From: Hormoscilla sp. GUM202
Lineage (GTDB): Bacteria > Cyanobacteriota > Cyanobacteriia > Cyanobacteriales > Desertifilaceae
Length of the DNA stretch: 64,000 nt
NCBI GenBank assembly: GCA_005518205.2
Contig: RFFC02000006.1
Coordinates: 62,001 to 126,000, forward strand
Direction: 5' to 3'
Part shown: positions 8,632 to 18,600 of the stretch, piece by piece
How the letters are laid out: every line of letters starts with the position of its first letter
How positions within the stretch are numbered: position 1 is the first letter of the stretch
Made by a program: the position numbers and the translations under genes
Notes under the pieces: model-generated
Databases searched by the model: none
Told to the model about the DNA's origin: nothing
Seen by the model: only the letters and a program-made list of their open reading frames with translations

Positions 8632-8745
8632 AAGCGTGATTTTATTAGTCGGTTTTAACCGACTTTAGCTATTAGCCGTGGGTTTGAACCCACGGCGGGC
8701 TGACAGCGAAGTGAGAGAACTTTCGCGCAGCAATTGTAGCAACCT
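8632..8745. repeat. Double-hairpin repeat element, copy 2
   Basis: Nearly identical to the copy at 7401: hairpins at 8647-8664 and 8675-8696. In the second stem GCCGTGGG pairs with CCCACGGC, whereas copy 1 has GCCGGGGG with CCCCCGGC, a compensatory pair change. Confidence 0.9.
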
Positions 8746-8790
8746 TTTTTACAAATGGTATAATCCAAAGCTATTTCAGTGGTGTAGATT

Positions 8791-10096
8791 ATGAGTAAAA
8801 CGAAATGGTCCGATCTGTACAAATTGGAAGACTGGTGGGCAGTGTGGCTGGGTCTGCTGCTGCTAGGAACTGTGTTTGTGGGCCTAGTGCAAGTTGTGCC
8901 CAAGCTGCCGAAGTGGAAAGGGATAGATTTCGCTGCTGCCGTGCCATTGGATCTGATCCCGGGGCTACTGCTGCTGGCGATCGGACTGGGAATTATCTTT
9001 ACCCTGGGCAATATCATCATGCAGGGGCGAAAAGGCATCTCTATGCTGCCCGGCTTCCTGGTTATCTTTATCTTAGCAGCAGTCGCCTATATGCTGGGCA
9101 ATTCCCAGACCGCTAAAGCTATTAACCTGGGCTACGCTTTCTGGGTATTAGCGATCGGACTGACGATCGGCAATACCCTGGGGACGATGGCTATTGCCAG
9201 CGGTGCGAACTGAATATTACATTAAGACAGGCTTGGTGATTCTGGGAGCAGAAATTCTCTTTAGCCGCATCTTGGAATTCGGTCCCTACGGTCTGGCGAT
9301 CGCCTGGGCAGTCACGCCCATTGTAATTCTGTTCATGTACGTCTTCGGCACCCGTTTCCTGAAGATGCAGCAGAAAACATTAGTAATAGTAGTGGCGACA
9401 GCAACATCCGTCTGTGGCGTCTCCGCCGCGATCGCCGCCGCAGCAGCATGTCGGGCGAAGAAATACGAACTCACCCTGGCAGTCGGCATGACCCTAATCT
9501 TTACCGTGATGATGATGATAGTCATGCCCTTATTTGTCAAGGCTGTAGGGATGGACGAATTGATCTCAGGCGCGTGGTTGGGCGGAACAATTGATGCCAC
9601 CGGTGCAGTGGTAGCAGCAGGTGAAACAATAGGAGAAGTAGCAGGTAAAGCAGCCGCCCTAGTGAAGATAATTCAAAATATGCTGATCGGCGTCATAGCT
9701 TTCGCGATCGCCCTATACTGGGTCTGGTTTGTGGAGGGCGATCGCCATGGAGAGACCCCCAAACTGGGAGAATTATGGGTAAGATTTCCCAAATTCATTT
9801 TAGGTTTTGTCGCCGCATCCCTGCTAGCATCCTTTATTTTCATCCCCATGATGGGTATGGACACAGTCAAAGACTTGCTGAGTCAAACCAAGAACTACCG
9901 TGGTTGGTTATTCTGCATGGCCTTCTTATCCATCGGACTAGAGTCCAACTTTCGGGAGTTGCGAGAGCAAATGCACGGCGGCAAACCAATGGTGCTATAT
10001 ATCGTCGGGCAAACATTCAACATTCTGCTCACCTTTGCGGTAGTCTGGCTGATGTTAAGCGGCATTATTTTCCCCGTACCGGAGTTAGGGGGATGA
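8791..10096 (+). pseudogene. YeiH-type putative sulfate exporter, frameshifted
   Basis: Two adjacent frames make one multi-span membrane protein of the YeiH/UPF0324 family (putative sulfate exporter). Frame 1 (8791 to about 9186) has the N-terminal helices and ends in LAIGLTIGNTLGT. Frame 2 (from about 9188) resumes WLLPAVRTEYYIKTGLVILGAEILF and continues through GTIDATGAVVAAGE and FLSIGLESNFRELR to 10096. The expected PD residues between GT and WL are missing, so a deletion of a few bases (four or five would fit the family) at 9184-9190 broke the frame. A TTG at 9194 could start the second part on its own. It is either a recent pseudogene, two-part expression or a sequencing error. Confidence 0.8.
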
Positions 10097-10269
10097 CAAA
10101 TAACAGTCATAAATATTTGGTTTTTATCGGGACTGTTTGCGCCATCCCACTGCTGCTGTGGGGACTGAATGTCCTGATAACGGGGGGATATTTCGGACCT
10201 GTCATCCAGGATATCTACCAAACAGGTCGCGATGCCTCTGGTATTTTCTGGACTGATATTGACAATTGA
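10093..10269 (+). CDS. Small membrane protein, coupled to the exporter
   Basis: A 58-codon gene overlaps the exporter stop in an ATGA junction (ATG 10093, stop TGA 10094-10096), a sign of translational coupling. It encodes one membrane helix (YLVFIGTVCAIPLLLWGLNVLITGGYF) and a short polar tail ending DIDN. No family is recognised; it may be an accessory subunit of the exporter. It is nested in a longer same-frame ORF (from 9775) that is a shadow of the exporter. Confidence 0.55.
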   Translation: MTNNSHKYLVFIGTVCAIPLLLWGLNVLITGGYFGPVIQDIYQTGRDASGIFWTDIDN

Positions 10270-10352
10270 CAATTGGCCAAATAATTGAAGATATCCTTCA
10301 GGAGTAATTCAGCTAAGTAGGGTGGGCGATACCTGAGAAAAAAGCGATCGCT

Positions 10353-10763
10353 TCACCCTGCCGTCGAGAGCCAGTCTTCTAACTTCAGACCCGGAACCCT
10401 GAGCAGATCTCCATCGTGAGAAACCAGAGTCAAGTCCCGGGCGATCGCCGTTGCCGCGATCAAAATATCTGAATCCTCTAGCGGGGTTCCCTTACCTCTT
10501 AAATCCGCGTGAATTGATGCGGCGCGTTCCATAATTTCTAGATCATCCAAGAACAGAACTGTTACCTCTTGGCAAAACCCGTTAAAGTTTGATATCTGCC
10601 GGGTAGCACTGGCATATAAAAGTCCTCTTTTTACCTCGTAGTAGCTAATTACACTGATAAAAATTTCTTCTTCTCGAAACTTTAACTCCCAAAATTTTGC
10701 TTTAACTATTTTATTCTTTTTGACTATGTTACTTATGATATTGGTATCTAACAGATAACTCAT
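10353..10763 (-). CDS. VapC-like PIN-domain toxin
   Basis: The 136-residue protein is a canonical PIN-domain ribonuclease. The acidic residues are in LLDTNIISNIV (Asp 6), ISYYEVKRGL (Glu 43), TPLEDSDILIAATA (Asp region) and LVSHDGDLLRV. VapC toxins cleave tRNA or rRNA with Mg2+, and this is predicted to do the same. A strong ribosome site (GGAGG) precedes ATG 10763, which overlaps the stop of a 32-codon upstream ORF. The usual antitoxin is missing or reduced to that peptide, so the toxin may be orphaned or controlled by the divergent HTH gene at 11065. Confidence 0.85.
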   Translation of the reverse strand: MSYLLDTNIISNIVKKNKIVKAKFWELKFREEEIFISVISYYEVKRGLLYASATRQISNFNGFCQEVTVLFLDDLEIMERAASIHADLRGKGTPLEDSDILIAATAIARDLTLVSHDGDLLRVPGLKLEDWLSTAG

Positions 10764-10858
10764 CCTAAATTCCCTCCTAAATTTTGCTTTAACAGATACC
10801 CTTCTGGAGTCTCTTGCCAGCTGTTTACAATTCCTTTGTCTAGACGAAATCCTTCCAT
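10760..10858 (-). CDS. 32-residue peptide upstream of VapC (possible antitoxin relic)
   Basis: ATG 10858 opens a short frame, MEGFRLDKGIVNSWQETPEG and on, whose stop TGA overlaps the toxin start. The position is that of a VapB antitoxin but the product is much too short and shows no known DNA-binding motif. It may be a truncated antitoxin or the front of another gene cut by rearrangement. It begins at the edge of the 67-bp repeats. Confidence 0.35.
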   Translation of the reverse strand: MEGFRLDKGIVNSWQETPEGYLLKQNLGGNLG

Positions 10859-10861
10859 AGC

Positions 10862-11063
10862 TTTTGTGTCCACTGTTCTATATTAGCTCTTATAATATAG
10901 AATAAGCAATAATTAGCATATTTGCGACATTTTGTGTCCACTGTTCTATATTAGCTCTTATAATATAGAATAAGCAATAATTAGCATATTTGCGACTTTT
11001 GTGTCCACTGTTCTATATTAGCTCTTATAATATAGAATAAGCAATAATTAGCATATTTGCGAC
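10862..11063. promoter_or_regulatory. Three 67-bp tandem repeats with operator-like palindromes
   Basis: Copies at 10862-10928, 10930-10996 and 10997-11063 are essentially identical. Each contains a perfect 10-bp inverted repeat TTCTATATTA/TAATATAGAA spaced by 7 bases (10876-10902, 10944-10970, 11011-11037) with embedded TATAAT-like sequence. The array fills the space between the leftward VapC unit and the rightward HTH gene, whose ATG comes two bases after copy 3. This layout suggests an operator/promoter amplified by tandem duplication. Confidence 0.7.
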
Positions 11064-11064
11064 A

Positions 11065-11370
11065 ATGGAAAATATACCTATATCTTCTTTTTATCCTAAA
11101 AAGCAAAAGGATATATTGAAGTTACGCCGTAAACAATTCGCCAAAAAGATTAAGGCTTTGGTGCTTTTGCATGGGATAACAGTTCAGGAGCTTGCCAAAC
11201 ATTGCGATATACATAAATCCTCATTGTATAGGATTTTAAGGGCTGAATCGCCTTTTTTACTATCTCGGATATCCGAGCCAATGTTGCTTTTTTGTTGGCG
11301 GCCAGATAACTCATCGGAACTATCTCCCTTCCACAGCAGCGTCAAACATCTCGATTTGCTCTGGAGTTAA
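11065..11370 (+). CDS. Short HTH (XRE-like) regulator, probably truncated
   Basis: The first ~60 residues contain a helix-turn-helix: RRKQFAKKIKALVLLHGITVQELAKHC and IHKSSLYRILRAES, in the style of Cro/XRE repressors. After residue ~62 the sequence loses family character and runs antisense to the neighbouring gene, so the reading frame probably enters foreign sequence at about 11255. There is no clear ribosome site before ATG 11065; the gene may be expressed leaderless from the repeat array. It is likely the regulator of the divergent toxin unit, by position only. Confidence 0.5.
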   Translation: MENIPISSFYPKKQKDILKLRRKQFAKKIKALVLLHGITVQELAKHCDIHKSSLYRILRAESPFLLSRISEPMLLFCWRPDNSSELSPFHSSVKHLDLLWS

Positions 11371-11616
11371 ATCGTCTAACATCCCAGATAACAATTCAAC
11401 CGCCATTACACCCTTGACCCTTTTTGCCAGTCGATCGCCATCCAAAGAGATAATCTCTTCTGGCTCCACCACCCGGTCTAACAGGTCCGCAAAAATTTGC
11501 ATTAGTTCGTTTTTGTCTAGTTCTTCCTGATAGAGAGGATTTGTTTTGATTAATTCCTCGACTATAGCCGATATCCGAGATAGGGCTGCATCTTTTGCTG
11601 TAGAGACTTGAATCAT
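11320..11616 (-). CDS. Conserved-looking hypothetical protein, possibly antitoxin-like
   Basis: A 98-residue acidic helical protein (MIQVSTAKDAALSRISAI; EELDKNELMQIFADLLDRV; LDDLTPEQIEMFDAAVEGR). I do not recognise a family. Its size, acidity and position beside toxin genes are compatible with an antitoxin, but no DNA-binding motif is evident. Its 3' end overlaps the tail of the HTH frame by about 50 bases on the opposite strand. A 14-bp inverted repeat (11260-11273 and 11570-11583) links the two genes. Confidence 0.5.
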   Translation of the reverse strand: MIQVSTAKDAALSRISAIVEELIKTNPLYQEELDKNELMQIFADLLDRVVEPEEIISLDGDRLAKRVKGVMAVELLSGMLDDLTPEQIEMFDAAVEGR

Positions 11617-11874
11617 AAATTCCTCCCATTTGCGCTCGTAACTCTAAATATGGTAGCCGTCGTTATATATTCCCTTTCATTATAGCCTGCTACTTGGAAA
11701 ATTAGCAAGGTAGGATGATGTTGCACAATTCGCGGTTTCCTGTCAATACAGCCGGTGCGCAACATAAAGTTAAGTCCCAATTGAGTTTTCTCCTGTCTAT
11801 TATATCTTTAATTGGGGTAGGGTTAACGAAGGAAACCCTACCTACATAAATTTGCCCCATTACCTATTACCAAT

Positions 11875-14800
11875 TTACGCTCGCCACTGGTAAGGCGAGC
11901 GCTTGACTGCCTCATAGTTAGCATCTAACTCCGGTTCCAGTAACAAAATCGCCCCAATACGTCGGGCCATATTCGTTACTTCCTGCACTTCGGAAACTTT
12001 CAGAGGTCGTCCTAACAAATCTTCTTCGCGATAACTCAACCATTTTTTAATCACCTGATAGCCGCCGATGGTGTAATCCCAGACTCGGGCGGGGATATTT
12101 TGCCAGTAAGCGACATCGTTGAGATAAACGTCCCGGGTGTCTTCCCCCAGTTGTCCGGTTGCTTCTCCCATAGCTTTTCGTTCCTCGGGACTATAGGGGC
12201 GCTGTGCGATTTTGCCCTTGCCCGGCATGGTGATGCCGTTTTTCCCACCGTAACCCCAACTGGCCGTGACGGCAAATTCCGTATCCGGGTTGAGGTTGCC
12301 GCCACCAACTCGGACAACAACTGCCACCGCCCGGAGTTCGGGGCGAATTTTCCCCGAGGTGATGCCGGGAGTGGGAGTCTCGGTATCCAGGAGTGCGGCT
12401 ATTTGGCCACCAAGTTGGGCCGAGGCGAGGAGGGTTTCGCGGTTGTCTGGTAGGGGGATGCGAGGCCAGTCTTGACGGATGCCGTCGGCGTTTTCTGCCA
12501 GGTAGGCCGGAGAGTAACCGATCGCAAGGGCGTGCATCCAAATCAGCCCAGATGTTTCCCTATCTTCATCGGGATTAGGAAACCCCAAACCTGCTAAATA
12601 ATTTCTGGCAGCCTCCGAGAGATTGGCAAAAGGTCGATCCACCTCTGGCTTTTCTGGCAACAAATCCAGCAAACTTAATTGTTCTTTTGGGCGCAACCGT
12701 GCCCCATTCATCAGTTGCAACGGTACTGCTACTGCATCAGGTGTTAAGAGATGATCGTCTGACAAACAAGGGGTAAAATAAAAGGGAACCCCTTCATTGT
12801 CTTTTGAGGCATTAAAACGGGTGAGCAGAAACTGATTACCTGGCCAACATTGCTTCCAAAGAGAAGGACGAGGTTCATTCCACACAGGTCTAACTCCTGT
12901 GTAGTAACACCAACGAATATCAAATGGTCTGAGAGCATATCGCTTTAATCGGAGTCGATCGAATTGTTCTGCCAAGAGTAGTTTACGTCGAGCTACTTTA
13001 GGATCAAAACGAGCTTGATCCTTGACTAAGCCATAATTCAATGCGGCGTAATTATCCCAGCTTAACTCGGGATCTAGATAAGCTCTCATCCGTTGTTCTA
13101 GAGCATCTCGATCGATATCAATCAATGCTCCTCCCCGCTTTTCCATTAAACCATTGCTAGGAGCGAGCGCACAAAACTCCGTTAACTTTGGCCATTCATA
13201 ATAAGGCTCTTCAACTTCTGAAAACCGGAACGAGTAACGATTGTTAAAGGTGGGATTACATTGCTCGTAAGAATCATTAAATCCATCGGCCTTTAAACTC
13301 TGAACTAAATCCTCCCGTTTATTGACTCCCCAAAAATGCCGAAACCGCACCATAGGTTTGTCCTGGCGTTGTTCATTTCTGACCATCAAAGCGATCGCCG
13401 TACCCACTCGGATCCCCTCCCGGTTGTATTCCGTCGAAAACACGCTCGGATCCGGTTTACCCTCTGGGGTTAACTTCCCCGTCTCCCGACTGTCCCCGTT
13501 CAAACAATCAAACCACAACTGATCGAACTCCCTCAAAAAACGTTCCCGCATTGCCACATAAGACAGCCCCCCCAAGTAAGAAAAATTAGAGATGTAACAA
13601 ACTACACCTTTACCGGTTTGCTCGGAAATACATCTTTCTGCCAAGCGGAAAAACCGCACATAAAGATCGTCTAAATTAAATCTCTTAATTTTCCACTTCT
13701 CAATTAACCCTTCCTTGTAAACATCAACCAAACCGTCTTCCTCTGCTGGAGAAGTTCCCGCATAAGCATTATAAGGAGGATTGCCCAAAACCACCAAAAT
13801 CGGTTTCCCGCGCTTCACTTCGTCAGCGGCATCCTTTTCCTCTCCCAGTTCGGGAAAATTTAACGAAAGTTGCTTATACCTCACCTTCGCTTCCTCCGTT
13901 GGCGGTTCCCAACCGGTCAAAGCATTAGTCAAATAAACCCCCACTCGTTCTGAAGGCAACAGGGGTACTCCCAAATTCTGCAACAGCAAACCCAACTGTA
14001 AATGAGCGACTACAAAGGGCGCGGTCAAAATTTCAAACCCAAACACCCGATTTTTGGCCGCCTCCTTCAGTTGGGAACCCACCAATGCCCCCAACCCCTT
14101 CTCCTCTAAAGTGGCATCGATGCGCTTGAGAACTTCCACCAAATAGGCCCCAGTGCCGCAACAAGGATCGAGAATATAAACGTTTGGGTCTGCCAAACCG
14201 TCGGAAATCTCCAACTCTTCGCGCAAAACCCCATCCACCCGTTCTACCATATACTCCACAACTTCCGGTGGCGTGTACCAAACTCCTAAATCTTTGCGCA
14301 ATTTCGGATCGAATGCCTCCAGAAACGGTTCGTAAAAGTATTGAACCGCCTGCCCTTCCTCAAACTGGGAGAAAAACGCCTCGGTATCTACCCGGTTGAG
14401 GGCATCTCCCGTCCAGTCCAACACCTCCACTAAATCCAATTTCCCCAAATTTGTCGGCGTTGCCACCTTCTCGAACAGCGCTTTAATGGTGGGAACGTGC
14501 AAATCCCAAGCTGCCATCTGCCATTGGAAGTTACCCTGTTTGTTCTGTTTGTGCCACAGCACCCAGGCCGAAAAGATGCCGTAGAACAAGGTTTGAATGA
14601 GGGCGGATTTAAAAAAGCGATCGCCCTTTTTCCCCTCAAAAGAAACTCCCAACGCTTCCTCTAAAGCTTGGCGGATCTGTTTGAGTACCGGTAGTTCGGT
14701 TTTCTCGATGCGCGATCGGGCATCTTTAGCGTAGGATGCGAGAAACCAGGCAACATCTTTGGGAGTAGCGATCGCTGCCGACTGCAACATCACCCGTTTG

Positions 14801-15321
14801 AGATATTCGGTAAATTGTTCCGCTTGTTCTGCGGCCAACTTACTCGGGTTGTTCGCCTTCTGCCAAAACTCCTCCTCACTTTCTGCCAAACGATAGGTTT
14901 CCAGTTTAACCGGTTGCCCGTTGGCATCCTGCCCCACCAAGACAAAATCCCGGTAATTGGTAACTAATACTTGACGATATTTTTGCCAATACTTAGAAAC
15001 CTGCTTGCTGTCAGCAACCAACCAGGCATTATCTCCGGTACCTTTTACTTCTATGACACCCCGTTCGGGATTTTCTGGTTCTGTGGGAGTTGACGACTTC
15101 CGTTTAAACTGACGGGCGCTAAACAACCCACCATCGGGCATCCCCGCCCCCTGATTTTTTAACTGCATGACACAGCGAACCTTGGGTTTGAGGGAGTCAC
15201 CAATTTCATTCATCAGTTTTTCTAAGGCCCCATAGTAAGAAGTCTCTTTAACTGCGGCCCCCGTGGCACGAATGTCCCTCAGATCGCTAATATAGCTTTC
15301 AACTGTTTTCAAAGGTTCCAT
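11875..15321 (-). CDS. Type ISP-like restriction-modification protein (nuclease-methyltransferase), copy A
   Basis: The 1148-residue single-chain enzyme has an N-terminal Mrr-like nuclease region with a PD-(D/E)xK signature (MPDGGLF...GVIEVKGTGD, about residues 60-97), a helical coupling region, then an N6-adenine methyltransferase with motif I LDPCCGTGAYLVEVL (about 388-402) and motif IV VLGNPPYNAYAG (about 508-519). The C-terminal ~500 residues should hold the target-recognition domain. Unlike LlaGI-type ISP enzymes I see no superfamily 2 helicase motifs between nuclease and methylase, so it may act more like a type IIG enzyme. It would methylate and cut DNA at a short asymmetric site, giving phage defence. 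It is the downstream member of the tandem pair. Confidence 0.85.
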   Translation of the reverse strand: MEPLKTVESYISDLRDIRATGAAVKETSYYGALEKLMNEIGDSLKPKVRCVMQLKNQGAGMPDGGLFSARQFKRKSSTPTEPENPERGVIEVKGTGDNAWLVADSKQVSKYWQKYRQVLVTNYRDFVLVGQDANGQPVKLETYRLAESEEEFWQKANNPSKLAAEQAEQFTEYLKRVMLQSAAIATPKDVAWFLASYAKDARSRIEKTELPVLKQIRQALEEALGVSFEGKKGDRFFKSALIQTLFYGIFSAWVLWHKQNKQGNFQWQMAAWDLHVPTIKALFEKVATPTNLGKLDLVEVLDWTGDALNRVDTEAFFSQFEEGQAVQYFYEPFLEAFDPKLRKDLGVWYTPPEVVEYMVERVDGVLREELEISDGLADPNVYILDPCCGTGAYLVEVLKRIDATLEEKGLGALVGSQLKEAAKNRVFGFEILTAPFVVAHLQLGLLLQNLGVPLLPSERVGVYLTNALTGWEPPTEEAKVRYKQLSLNFPELGEEKDAADEVKRGKPILVVLGNPPYNAYAGTSPAEEDGLVDVYKEGLIEKWKIKRFNLDDLYVRFFRLAERCISEQTGKGVVCYISNFSYLGGLSYVAMRERFLREFDQLWFDCLNGDSRETGKLTPEGKPDPSVFSTEYNREGIRVGTAIALMVRNEQRQDKPMVRFRHFWGVNKREDLVQSLKADGFNDSYEQCNPTFNNRYSFRFSEVEEPYYEWPKLTEFCALAPSNGLMEKRGGALIDIDRDALEQRMRAYLDPELSWDNYAALNYGLVKDQARFDPKVARRKLLLAEQFDRLRLKRYALRPFDIRWCYYTGVRPVWNEPRPSLWKQCWPGNQFLLTRFNASKDNEGVPFYFTPCLSDDHLLTPDAVAVPLQLMNGARLRPKEQLSLLDLLPEKPEVDRPFANLSEAARNYLAGLGFPNPDEDRETSGLIWMHALAIGYSPAYLAENADGIRQDWPRIPLPDNRETLLASAQLGGQIAALLDTETPTPGITSGKIRPELRAVAVVVRVGGGNLNPDTEFAVTASWGYGGKNGITMPGKGKIAQRPYSPEERKAMGEATGQLGEDTRDVYLNDVAYWQNIPARVWDYTIGGYQVIKKWLSYREEDLLGRPLKVSEVQEVTNMARRIGAILLLEPELDANYEAVKRSPYQWRA
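13520..13783 (-). other. Divergent patch of copy A (versus 17313-17579)
   Basis: Within otherwise identical genes, this 264-bp segment differs densely from its partner. It encodes the residues just after methylase motif IV (from NPPYNAYAGTSPAEEDG to FLREFDQLWFD). About 22 of 92 residues differ from copy B, including the pair SEQTG versus TDIEPK and GGL versus RDP. The sharp edges suggest gene conversion from a third, more distant homologue. Confidence 0.85.
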
Positions 15322-15667
15322 AGTTTGTCCCTAGAAAATTAATACCAATTTCTTCTGGAGTTCTCTCGTTCCCAGGGAACGGTCTTCTGAGGCGACTGCC
15401 CCAATTTATTTAATCCGGGCTTCTTCAATTATATCTATATAATCAACATCCTTCTCTCGTTCCCAGGTTCTACCTGGGAGGCGATCGCTCATTTCTGGAG
15501 TTTCGTCAAGCCACTCTAAGCGGTTTCCTGTCAATACAGCCTTAAAGGTGTGCAACATAAAGTTAAGTCCCAATTGAGTTTTCTCCTGTCTATTATATCT
15601 TTAATTGGGGTAGGGTTAACGAAGGAAACCCTACCTACATAAATTTGCCCCATTACCTATTACCAAT

Positions 15668-18600
15668 TTACGCTCGCCACTGGTAAGGCGAGCGCTTGAC
15701 TGCCTCATAGTTAGCATCTAACTCCGGTTCCAGTAACAAAATCGCCCCAATACGTCGGGCCATATTCGTTACTTCCTGCACTTCGGAAACTTTCAGAGGT
15801 CGTCCTAACAAATCTTCTTCGCGATAACTCAACCATTTTTTAATCACCTGATAGCCGCCGATGGTGTAATCCCAGACTCGGGCGGGGATATTTTGCCAGT
15901 AAGCGACATCGTTGAGATAAACGTCCCGGGTGTCTTCCCCCAGTTGTCCGGTTGCTTCTCCCATAGCTTTTCGTTCCTCGGGACTATAGGGGCGCTGTGC
16001 GATTTTGCCCTTGCCCGGCATGGTGATGCCGTTTTTCCCACCGTAACCCCAACTGGCCGTGACGGCAAATTCCGTATCCGGGTTGAGGTTGCCGCCACCA
16101 ACTCGGACAACAACTGCCACCGCCCGGAGTTCGGGGCGAATTTTCCCCGAGGTGATGCCGGGAGTGGGAGTCTCGGTATCCAGGAGTGCGGCTATTTGGC
16201 CACCAAGTTGGGCCGAGGCGAGGAGGGTTTCGCGGTTGTCTGGTAGGGGGATGCGAGGCCAGTCTTGACGGATGCCGTCGGCGTTTTCTGCCAGGTAGGC
16301 CGGAGAGTAACCGATCGCAAGGGCGTGCATCCAAATCAGCCCAGATGTTTCCCTATCTTCATCGGGATTAGGAAACCCCAAACCTGCTAAATAATTTCTG
16401 GCAGCCTCCGAGAGATTGGCAAAAGGTCGATCCACCTCTGGCTTTTCTGGCAACAAATCCAGCAAACTTAATTGTTCTTTTGGGCGCAACCGTGCCCCAT
16501 TCATCAGTTGCAACGGTACTGCTACTGCATCAGGTGTTAAGAGATGATCGTCTGACAAACAAGGGGTAAAATAAAAGGGAACCCCTTCATTGTCTTTTGA
16601 GGCATTAAAACGGGTGAGCAGAAACTGATTACCTGGCCAACATTGCTTCCAAAGAGAAGGACGAGGTTCATTCCACACAGGTCTAACTCCTGTGTAGTAA
16701 CACCAACGAATATCAAATGGTCTGAGAGCATATCGCTTTAATCGGAGTCGATCGAATTGTTCTGCCAAGAGTAGTTTACGTCGAGCTACTTTAGGATCAA
16801 AACGAGCTTGATCCTTGACTAAGCCATAATTCAATGCGGCGTAATTATCCCAGCTTAACTCGGGATCTAGATAAGCTCTCATCCGTTGTTCTAGAGCATC
16901 TCGATCGATATCAATCAATGCTCCTCCCCGCTTTTCCATTAAACCATTGCTAGGAGCGAGCGCACAAAACTCCGTTAACTTTGGCCATTCATAATAAGGC
17001 TCTTCAACTTCTGAAAACCGGAACGAGTAACGATTGTTAAAGGTGGGATTACATTGCTCGTAAGAATCATTAAATCCATCGGCCTTTAAACTCTGAACTA
17101 AATCCTCCCGTTTATTGACTCCCCAAAAATGCCGAAACCGCACCATAGGTTTGTCCTGGCGTTGTTCATTTCTGACCATCAAAGCGATCGCCGTACCCAC
17201 TCGGATCCCCTCCCGGTTGTATTCCGTCGAAAACACGCTCGGATCCGGTTTACCCTCTGGGGTTAACTTCCCCGTCTCCCGACTGTCCCCGTTCAAACAA
17301 TCAAACCACAACCGATCGAACTCCCTCAAAAAACGTTGCCGCATCACCACATAAGACGGATCCCTCAAATAAGAGAAATTAGAAATGTAACAAACCACAC
17401 CCTTTTTCGGTTCGATGTCGGTAATGCAATACTCTGCTAGCCGAAAGAACCGAACGTACAAATCATCAAGATTAAACTTCTTAATTCCCCAGTCCTTAAT
17501 CAACCCTTTCTTATATATATCCACCAACCCCTCTTCTTCCTTAGGACTCACTCCAGCAAAAGCATTATAAGGGGGATTTCCCAAAACCACCAAAATCGGT
17601 TTCCCGCGCTTCACTTCGTCAGCGGCATCCTTTTCCTCTCCCAGTTCGGGAAAATTTAACGAAAGTTGCTTATACCTCACCTTCGCTTCCTCCGTTGGCG
17701 GTTCCCAACCGGTCAAAGCATTAGTCAAATAAACCCCCACTCGTTCTGAAGGCAACAGGGGTACTCCCAAATTCTGCAACAGCAAACCCAACTGTAAATG
17801 AGCGACTACAAAGGGCGCGGTCAAAATTTCAAACCCAAACACCCGATTTTTGGCCGCCTCCTTCAGTTGGGAACCCACCAATGCCCCCAACCCCTTCTCC
17901 TCTAAAGTGGCATCGATGCGCTTGAGAACTTCCACCAAATAGGCCCCAGTGCCGCAACAAGGATCGAGAATATAAACGTTTGGGTCTGCCAAACCGTCGG
18001 AAATCTCCAACTCTTCGCGCAAAACCCCATCCACCCGTTCTACCATATACTCCACAACTTCCGGTGGCGTGTACCAAACTCCTAAATCTTTGCGCAATTT
18101 CGGATCGAATGCCTCCAGAAACGGTTCGTAAAAGTATTGAACCGCCTGCCCTTCCTCAAACTGGGAGAAAAACGCCTCGGTATCTACCCGGTTGAGGGCA
18201 TCTCCCGTCCAGTCCAACACCTCCACTAAATCCAATTTCCCCAAATTTGTCGGCGTTGCCACCTTCTCGAACAGCGCTTTAATGGTGGGAACGTGCAAAT
18301 CCCAAGCTGCCATCTGCCATTGGAAGTTACCCTGTTTGTTCTGTTTGTGCCACAGCACCCAGGCCGAAAAGATGCCGTAGAACAAGGTTTGAATGAGGGC
18401 GGATTTAAAAAAGCGATCGCCCTTTTTCCCCTCAAAAGAAACTCCCAACGCTTCCTCTAAAGCTTGGCGGATCTGTTTGAGTACCGGTAGTTCGGTTTTC
18501 TCGATGCGCGATCGGGCATCTTTAGCGTAGGATGCGAGAAACCAGGCAACATCTTTGGGAGTAGCGATCGCTGCCGACTGCAACATCACCCGTTTGAGAT

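Noticed and set aside
11260-11583. 14-bp inverted repeat (CTATCTCGGATATC) as transposon ends
   Set aside because: No transposase, no target duplication, and both arms lie inside coding frames; chance or a minor inversion scar is enough.
12051-12541. Several open frames antisense to or within the restriction-modification genes (also repeated near 15844-16334)
   Set aside because: They occur identically in both copies only because the genes are duplicated, overlap a well supported protein and show no family features.
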